Origin: Gammaproteobacteria bacterium
Lineage (GTDB): Bacteria > Pseudomonadota > Gammaproteobacteria > Eutrophobiales > Eutrophobiaceae
Direction: 5' to 3'
Length of the DNA: 36,740 bases
NCBI GenBank assembly: GCA_028819495.1
Contig: JAPPLI010000118.1
Location: 1 to 36,740, forward strand
Position 1 is the first letter of the stretch. Every line of letters begins with the position of its first letter. Shown one piece after another: positions 32,521 to 36,740 of the stretch. The position numbers were made by a program, and so were the translations under genes. The notes below the pieces were generated by a model, which saw only the letters and a list, made by a program, of their open reading frames with translations, ran no database searches and had not been told where the DNA came from.

Positions 32521-34158
32521 TCAGTCATTCAAATCAAAAATATAATCATTGAAGCGTTTACGCAGCTCCGTTTTTCGTATCTTCCCCGTTGCCGTGTGCG
32601 GGATATCGTCAACATAAACTACATCATCGGGCAACCACCACTTCGCCACCTTGTCCTTGAGCCAGCCCAGGATTTCTTCCTTGTCCGCTTCCCTGCCCTC
32701 TTTCCTGACGACGATCAGCAACGGCCTCTCCCCCCACTTCGGGTGAGGCACCCCGATCACGGCCGCCTCGGCAACGTCGGGATGGCCAACTGCCGTGTTT
32801 TCCAGGTCGATGGAGCTGATCCACTCGCCCCCCGACTTAATGACGTCCTTGGACCTGTCGGTGATCTGCAGGTAACCTTCGGCATCTATGGAACCCACGT
32901 CACCGGTACTCAACCAGCCATCCTCATCGTGCACGTCACTCGGGACTCCGGTGTCGTAATAGTCGCTGCAGATGAACGGGCCGCGTACTTTCAGCAGCCC
33001 TGTCGATTGTCCGTCCCAGGGCAGTTCATTATTTTCATCATCGACTATCTTCATCTCAACGCCGTACAGCGCCCTCCCCTGCTTCTCCCTGATGGCGAAT
33101 TGCTCCTCCCCGGAAAGTTTCTGCATTTGCGGTTTCAGGGTATTGAAGGTGCCCAGGGGGCTCATCTCCGTCATCCCCCAGGCATGATGAACATAAACGC
33201 CATGGCGCTCCTCGAATTCCTCCATTATGGACCGGGGACAGGCCGACCCGCCGATCACGACCCGTTTCAAGGTCTCGACCTGCCTGCCCGTCTCGTCCAG
33301 GTACTTGAGCAGGTTCAACCACACGGTGGGCACCCCGGCGGAGTAACTCACCCGCTCCTCTTCAATCAATGCCTGGAGGGTTGCGCCGTCCCCCATTTTG
33401 GGGCCGGGAAAGACCAGCTTGGTGCCGGCTATCGGCGCCCCGTAGGCAAGGCCCCAGGCGTTGACGTGGAACATGGGCACAACCGGCATGACCACGTCGC
33501 TGACAGACAGGTCAAAACAATCCGGCGAGATGCCGATAAGGGTGTGCAATACCATGGAACGGTGATGGTACAGCACTCCCTTGGGATTGCCGGTCGTTCC
33601 GGAGGTATAGCACAGGCAGCAGGCCGTTTTCTCGTCCAGTTCAGGCCAGTCAATCCGGTCCGGTCGGGAGCCGATGAAGGATTCATAGGACTGCGCGTTG
33701 TTCAGTTCCGTCTCAGGCATATTGCCGTCATCCGTCAAAACGATATAAGCCTCGACGCAGGGCAGATCATCCTTGATTTTCTCCAGTGCCGGAACAATCA
33801 GGGGATCGACAAAAACCAGCCTGTCTTGCGCATGGTTCACGATATAGGTGATCTGGTCCGGGAACAGGCGCGGGTTTACCGTGTGGGTCACGGCCCCGAT
33901 ACCTGCGATGGCGTAATATAACTCAAAATGGCGGTAATCGTTCCAGGCAAAGGTCGCGATGCGATCACCTTGCTGTACGCCGTAATCGATCAAGGCATGC
34001 GCCAGCCGGCGCGTCCTGCGGAACGCATCCGCATAGGTATACCTGTGTCTCGGACTATCACAGGTAACGGATACGATTTCGGCATCGGGATGGTTCAAGT
34101 CGGCATATTCCATTATCGAGGTAATGGTCAACTGCCTGTCCATCATCAGGCCCTGCAT
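32521..34158 (-). CDS. AMP-forming acyl-CoA synthetase (AlkK/DmdB-like)
   Basis: A 545-residue adenylate-forming acyl-CoA ligase. Motifs are the P-loop [11 protein letters not shown] (184-194), the A-domain core [19 protein letters not shown], the hinge [10 protein letters not shown], and the C-terminal catalytic lysine motif [12 protein letters not shown]. The overall pattern is closer to medium-chain fatty-acid and 3-methylmercaptopropionate ligases (AlkK/DmdB) than to phenylacetate-CoA ligase PaaK. The ATG at 34158 has AGGGGG 6 nt upstream. It lies downstream of paaX with two dispersed hairpins in between, and may activate a carboxylic acid for the same catabolic island. Acid substrate unknown. 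Confidence 0.93.
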   Translation of the reverse strand: MQGLMMDRQLTITSIMEYADLNHPDAEIVSVTCDSPRHRYTYADAFRRTRRLAHALIDYGVQQGDRIATFAWNDYRHFELYYAIAGIGAVTHTVNPRLFPDQITYIVNHAQDRLVFVDPLIVPALEKIKDDLPCVEAYIVLTDDGNMPETELNNAQSYESFIGSRPDRIDWPELDEKTACCLCYTSGTTGNPKGVLYHHRSMVLHTLIGISPDCFDLSVSDVVMPVVPMFHVNAWGLAYGAPIAGTKLVFPGPKMGDGATLQALIEEERVSYSAGVPTVWLNLLKYLDETGRQVETLKRVVIGGSACPRSIMEEFEERHGVYVHHAWGMTEMSPLGTFNTLKPQMQKLSGEEQFAIREKQGRALYGVEMKIVDDENNELPWDGQSTGLLKVRGPFICSDYYDTGVPSDVHDEDGWLSTGDVGSIDAEGYLQITDRSKDVIKSGGEWISSIDLENTAVGHPDVAEAAVIGVPHPKWGERPLLIVVRKEGREADKEEILGWLKDKVAKWWLPDDVVYVDDIPHTATGKIRKTELRKRFNDYIFDLND

Positions 34159-34205
34159 TGTCTGCCCCCTGTTTGGGAATTCAGGGGATACAATACTTGA
34201 TATCT

Positions 34206-34247
34206 GGGGCCAGAGTAAAAATTCTTCGAATTTCTTACTCTGACCCC
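34206..34247. repeat. GGGGTCAGAGTAA hairpin, copy 2
   Basis: Arms GGGGCCAGAGTAA (34206-34218) and TTACTCTGACCCC (34235-34247), one mismatch. An inner AAATTC/GAATTT stem extends the hairpin almost without a loop. It is the left member of a tandem pair whose arm starts are 71 bp apart. Confidence 0.85.
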
Positions 34248-34276
34248 TGAGAACCGGCGGGATTTCTGAGACTCTC

Positions 34277-34319
34277 GGGGTCAGAGTAAGAATTTCGTCA
34301 GAAATTTTACTCTGACCCC
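34277..34319. repeat. GGGGTCAGAGTAA hairpin, copy 3
   Basis: A perfect 13-bp inverted repeat: GGGGTCAGAGTAA (34277-34289) and TTACTCTGACCCC (34307-34319). An inner AATTTC-GTCA-GAAATT stem makes a long hairpin. It is tandem with copy 2 and lies 14 bp past the paaX stop codon. It has no U-run and so is not a standard terminator, but it could protect the upstream paa mRNA from 3' decay. Confidence 0.85.
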
Positions 34320-34333
34320 TGCAATTTCAGAAT

Positions 34334-35236
34334 TCAGAATCGGGAAAAGAACTCCGCATCCGGTTCTCTCAGGCTGCCCTCGATGGTCTCCATATTTTTC
34401 ATCAGGTACTCCACTGAGTCTTCCCGCACTGTACGGTATATGTTTTTCGTAAGGTTATACGCTGCCGAGCCGGACCAGTTCGGCGGCAGGAGTTCCTCCG
34501 GCAGGTCCGAATCCTGTAAATGTATGCGGCGGTATTCGTGTACCAGCAGGGTTCGCACCTGGAACGATTGAGCGTGCTCCGTTTTCTTCGCTCTTCTCAA
34601 GGCGCGGTAAACAGGGTGAAAACGCCGGACAAAATGGTTATACCTTTTTTCTATTTCATCCAGGTTCCAGCAATCATGGGATAACCGGCGCAATACCTCG
34701 CGGGAGGCCAGGTCTTCCGTGCCGGCGATATACACCAGTGTCTTCCCGGTCAATCCCAGTTCCATCAGGGTCTCATCCAGTGATTGCCGGTCGGCGGAAG
34801 GATATGCCAGCAATCCCGGCATCAGCGCGCCGTAGCCCAGCCAGGACAACTCCCGGCGCAGCAGGTCTTTCTCCTCATGGTTGCAGAGGGAAGGCAATAC
34901 CAGGATCCATTTCCCGTCCCAGGGCTGACGGCCGGCATAGTAAATGCGGCGTGCGGCCTTTTCATAGTGTTTCCGCCCCGCTTCGGTAAAGCTGTAATAA
35001 CTGCGCCTGCCAACCTGGGTCGCAGTCAGCCAGTCCTCTTTTACCAGCCTGAATACCGCGGTGCGGATCTGCCTGTGATTCAGGCCGAACGGTTCCAGGA
35101 TCCTGATCAGGCTACCCAGCCAGATGGCGCCGCCATGGGGTGAGACCGCGTCCCCGAACACGGTGACGACCAGCGATCCGGTGCGTATGGGCTTACGGGC
35201 GGAAAACTCCTCCAACAGGTTGCTGACCTGCTTCAC
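34334..35236 (-). CDS. paaX: PaaX-family transcriptional regulator of phenylacetate catabolism
   Basis: A 300-residue PaaX-family repressor. The N-terminal helix-turn-helix region (about 15-80) contains RTGSLVVTVFGDAVSPHGG and LNHRQIRTAVFRLVKEDWL, which are highly characteristic. The middle and C-terminal domains have KWILVLPS and the PaaX C-terminal block. PaaX proteins repress paa operons until phenylacetyl-CoA binds. The start is a GTG, 1 nt after the paaE stop (TGA-C-GTG), so the regulator is co-transcribed with the genes it should control. This gives negative feedback. The symbol is by family and position. Confidence 0.9.
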   Translation of the reverse strand: MKQVSNLLEEFSARKPIRTGSLVVTVFGDAVSPHGGAIWLGSLIRILEPFGLNHRQIRTAVFRLVKEDWLTATQVGRRSYYSFTEAGRKHYEKAARRIYYAGRQPWDGKWILVLPSLCNHEEKDLLRRELSWLGYGALMPGLLAYPSADRQSLDETLMELGLTGKTLVYIAGTEDLASREVLRRLSHDCWNLDEIEKRYNHFVRRFHPVYRALRRAKKTEHAQSFQVRTLLVHEYRRIHLQDSDLPEELLPPNWSGSAAYNLTKNIYRTVREDSVEYLMKNMETIEGSLREPDAEFFSRF

Positions 35237-35237
35237 G

Positions 35238-36320
35238 TCACTGGTCGAAGTCGACGACGACGCTGTCGGTTATCGGGTGGGACTGGCAGGTGAGTATATA
35301 ACCCGCCGCCACTTCATCTGCTTCCAGGGCATGGTTGATATCCATGTCCACTTCTCCTTCCAGCAGTTTTGCCTTGCAGGTGGCGCAAACGCCGCCTTTG
35401 CAGGCGAACGGCAGGTCCACCCCGTTATCCAGGGCGCCGTCAAGGATATTCTGGCCGTCCGCGGTCAGTTCAAACCGGGTCTGGCGGCCGTCGGCATTGA
35501 CCGTGACCTGAGACACCATCCCGGCCAGTTTCAGGGCCCGTTCGTGGTGCCTGGCCACTCTTGCCGCGGCCGCCTCGGCTGAAGCCGCGAATAATTCATA
35601 ATGTATTTTGCTCTCGTCGATGCCCTCGGCGCGCAGACCCCGGGATACTTCCGAGATCATCGCTTCCGGTCCGCACAGGAAGAATTCATCGACAGCGTGC
35701 AGGTCAAGCAGGTGTTGAATTAATTCAGCGCCCTTCCTGTTGTTGATGCGGCCGTTCAGGATTTCGATGTCCTGGCGTTCCCGGCTGAGGATGTTGATCC
35801 ACTGAAAGCGAGACATGTATTGATTTTTGATCGCTTCCAGTTCTTCCTTGAACATCATGGTCGCCACCCGCTGGTTGCCGTATAACAGGGTAACATCGCT
35901 GTGCGGTTCCCGTCTCAATATGGTCTTGATGAGCGAGATGATCGGCGTGATGCCGCTGCCGGCGGCAATGCACAGGTAGTTGCGTTCGGCGTCCTCATCC
36001 AGCGGTGTGAAGAACGTCCCCCGGGGCGGCATCACATCAACCCGGTCGCCTTTACTCAGGTTTTCGTTGGCATAGCTTGAAAATACGCCCCCCGCTACTT
36101 TCTTGACCGCGACCCGCAGGGTCCCGTCGTCGACACCGGAACAGATGGAATAGGAACGTCTTACCTCGGTTCCATCGATATGCGCCTTCAGGGTCAGGTA
36201 CTGGCCCTGGGTGAACCGGTAGGCTTCCTCCAGGGCAGCAGGCACGTCGAACGTCAGGCACACGGCGTCGTCCGTTTCCTTCCTGATGTCACTGATGGTG
36301 AGGGGGTGGAAATCCGGCAT
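35238..36320 (-). CDS. paaE: Phenylacetyl-CoA epoxidase reductase subunit PaaE
   Basis: A 360-residue reductase for the 1,2-phenylacetyl-CoA epoxidase. The N-terminal FAD-binding domain has RRSYSICS (54-61). The middle is an NAD(P)H domain with GSGITPIISLIKTILR and LYGNQRV. The C-terminal plant-type [2Fe-2S] ferredoxin has Cys307, Cys312, Cys315 (ACKGGVCATC) and Cys345. It passes electrons from NADPH to the PaaA di-iron centre. Its ATG directly follows the paaD stop. paaA, paaB and paaC must lie beyond the window edge. Confidence 0.95.
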   Translation of the reverse strand: MPDFHPLTISDIRKETDDAVCLTFDVPAALEEAYRFTQGQYLTLKAHIDGTEVRRSYSICSGVDDGTLRVAVKKVAGGVFSSYANENLSKGDRVDVMPPRGTFFTPLDEDAERNYLCIAAGSGITPIISLIKTILRREPHSDVTLLYGNQRVATMMFKEELEAIKNQYMSRFQWINILSRERQDIEILNGRINNRKGAELIQHLLDLHAVDEFFLCGPEAMISEVSRGLRAEGIDESKIHYELFAASAEAAAARVARHHERALKLAGMVSQVTVNADGRQTRFELTADGQNILDGALDNGVDLPFACKGGVCATCKAKLLEGEVDMDINHALEADEVAAGYILTCQSHPITDSVVVDFDQ

Positions 36321-36740
36321 TTATATGCACTTGAAATAGTCGAAAGGCTCCAGGCAGGCGTTACACCTGTACAGGGCCTTGCACGGCGTTGATCCGAAGC
36401 GGCTGATTTCCACGGTATCAGCGGATTGGCAGCGCGGGCAGGCCAGCCCTGTGACAGGCACGCGCAAATCCTGTTTGGCGCTGGAACCCGCGGGCGGAAC
36501 AATGCCGTATTCCAGCAGTTTTTCCCTGCCGGCCGCGCTCAGCCAGTCCGTCGTCCAGGGCGGCGCAAGCTGTGTTTTCACTTCAACGTCCGCATAGCCG
36601 TTCCGGTTCAATTCGGCCCTGATATCCTGCTCAATGGTCTGCATGGCGGGACAACCGCTGTAGGTGGGTGTGATGATTACCTGGATCCCGCCGTCATTCC
36701 AGAGCACGTCGCGCAGTATGCCGAGGTCGGCGATGGTCAA
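36321..36740 (-). CDS. paaD: Phenylacetate epoxidase-associated PaaD (partial)
   Basis: The C-terminal 139 residues of PaaD; the start lies beyond the window. It has the MIP18/SufT-type fold, with ADLGILRDV near the visible start and TYSGCPAM. A cysteine-rich tail carries CPRCQSADT and CNACLEPFDYFKC, characteristic of PaaD proteins. PaaD is thought to mature the iron centre of the phenylacetyl-CoA epoxidase. The stop TAA is immediately followed by the paaE ATG. Confidence 0.93.
   Translation of the reverse strand: MTIADLGILRDVLWNDGGIQVIITPTYSGCPAMQTIEQDIRAELNRNGYADVEVKTQLAPPWTTDWLSAAGREKLLEYGIVPPAGSSAKQDLRVPVTGLACPRCQSADTVEISRFGSTPCKALYRCNACLEPFDYFKCI

Noticed and set aside
32521..34158. Naming the acyl-CoA ligase PaaK
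   Set aside because: Its motifs and length fit AlkK/DmdB-type ligases; PaaK is shorter and has a different core.
34206..34319. Two similar hairpins as a mini CRISPR array
   Set aside because: Only two units, palindromes with different loops and unequal spacers, no cas gene; they match a third copy in the putA leader, so a dispersed repeat fits better.
34206..34319. Hairpins as rho-independent terminators
   Set aside because: No U-run after either stem on either strand.

Overview
The window is a dense, metabolically themed stretch of a Gram-negative bacterial chromosome, very probably a proteobacterium and most likely a gammaproteobacterium. Evidence for this is two TonB-dependent outer-membrane receptors, a MalT/LuxR-type regulator, an Lrp-type regulator next to putA, a PaaX/PaaE/PaaD set, and moderate-to-high GC with short intergenic gaps. 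I see no rRNA, tRNA, CRISPR array, transposase or phage gene. The assignment to a class is an inference from gene content; no marker gene is present.

Region 1 (about 1-12.6 kb) looks like an uptake-and-hydrolysis locus for a cyclic amide or ureide. It holds a TonB-dependent receptor, a HyuA-type ATPase subunit on the + strand, an oppositely oriented hyuA-hyuB pair (4-bp ATGA overlap), a divergent NCS1-family permease and a large MalT-like LuxR regulator. Two HyuA paralogues flank one HyuB, and the + strand hyuA overlaps the end of hyuB tail to tail.

Region 2 (about 12.67-13.97 kb) is a Fic-domain gene with its own palindrome-rich promoter. It is bracketed by imperfect 28-bp direct repeats, as if it were an inserted cassette.

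Region 3 (about 14.1-21.5 kb) is the most interesting part. A tightly coupled six-gene minus-strand operon encodes a glutamine-synthetase-like gamma-glutamyl ligase, an alpha/beta hydrolase, an M29-like metalloenzyme, a cytochrome P450, a CxxHxxC ferredoxin and a class II glutamine amidotransferase. It diverges from a winged-helix/AAA-ATPase regulator. My reading is an amine-catabolic route in which a substrate is gamma-glutamylated, oxidised by the P450 while protected, and then deglutamylated. I cannot name the substrate.

Region 4 (about 21.6-30.8 kb) carries a PuuD-like gamma-glutamyl hydrolase, a Tat-exported FAD enzyme resembling spermidine dehydrogenases, a second TonB-dependent receptor, an Lrp-type regulator and a bifunctional PutA. 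With region 3 this makes a polyamine/amine/proline block whose products converge on glutamate.

Region 5 (about 30.9-36.7 kb, all minus strand) is the distal part of a phenylacetate operon: a partial paaD cut by the window end, paaE and a paaX-type regulator. It is followed by an AMP-forming acyl-CoA ligase, a small four-helix membrane protein and an acetamidase/formamidase. Three copies of a dispersed hairpin with 13-bp arms (GGGGTCAGAGTAA) lie in the putA leader and, in tandem, between paaX and the acyl-CoA ligase.

No stretch over 300 bases lacks a gene once the supported start codons are used. The longest gaps are 13835-14091 (fic promoter) and 19433-19683 (divergent promoter region).
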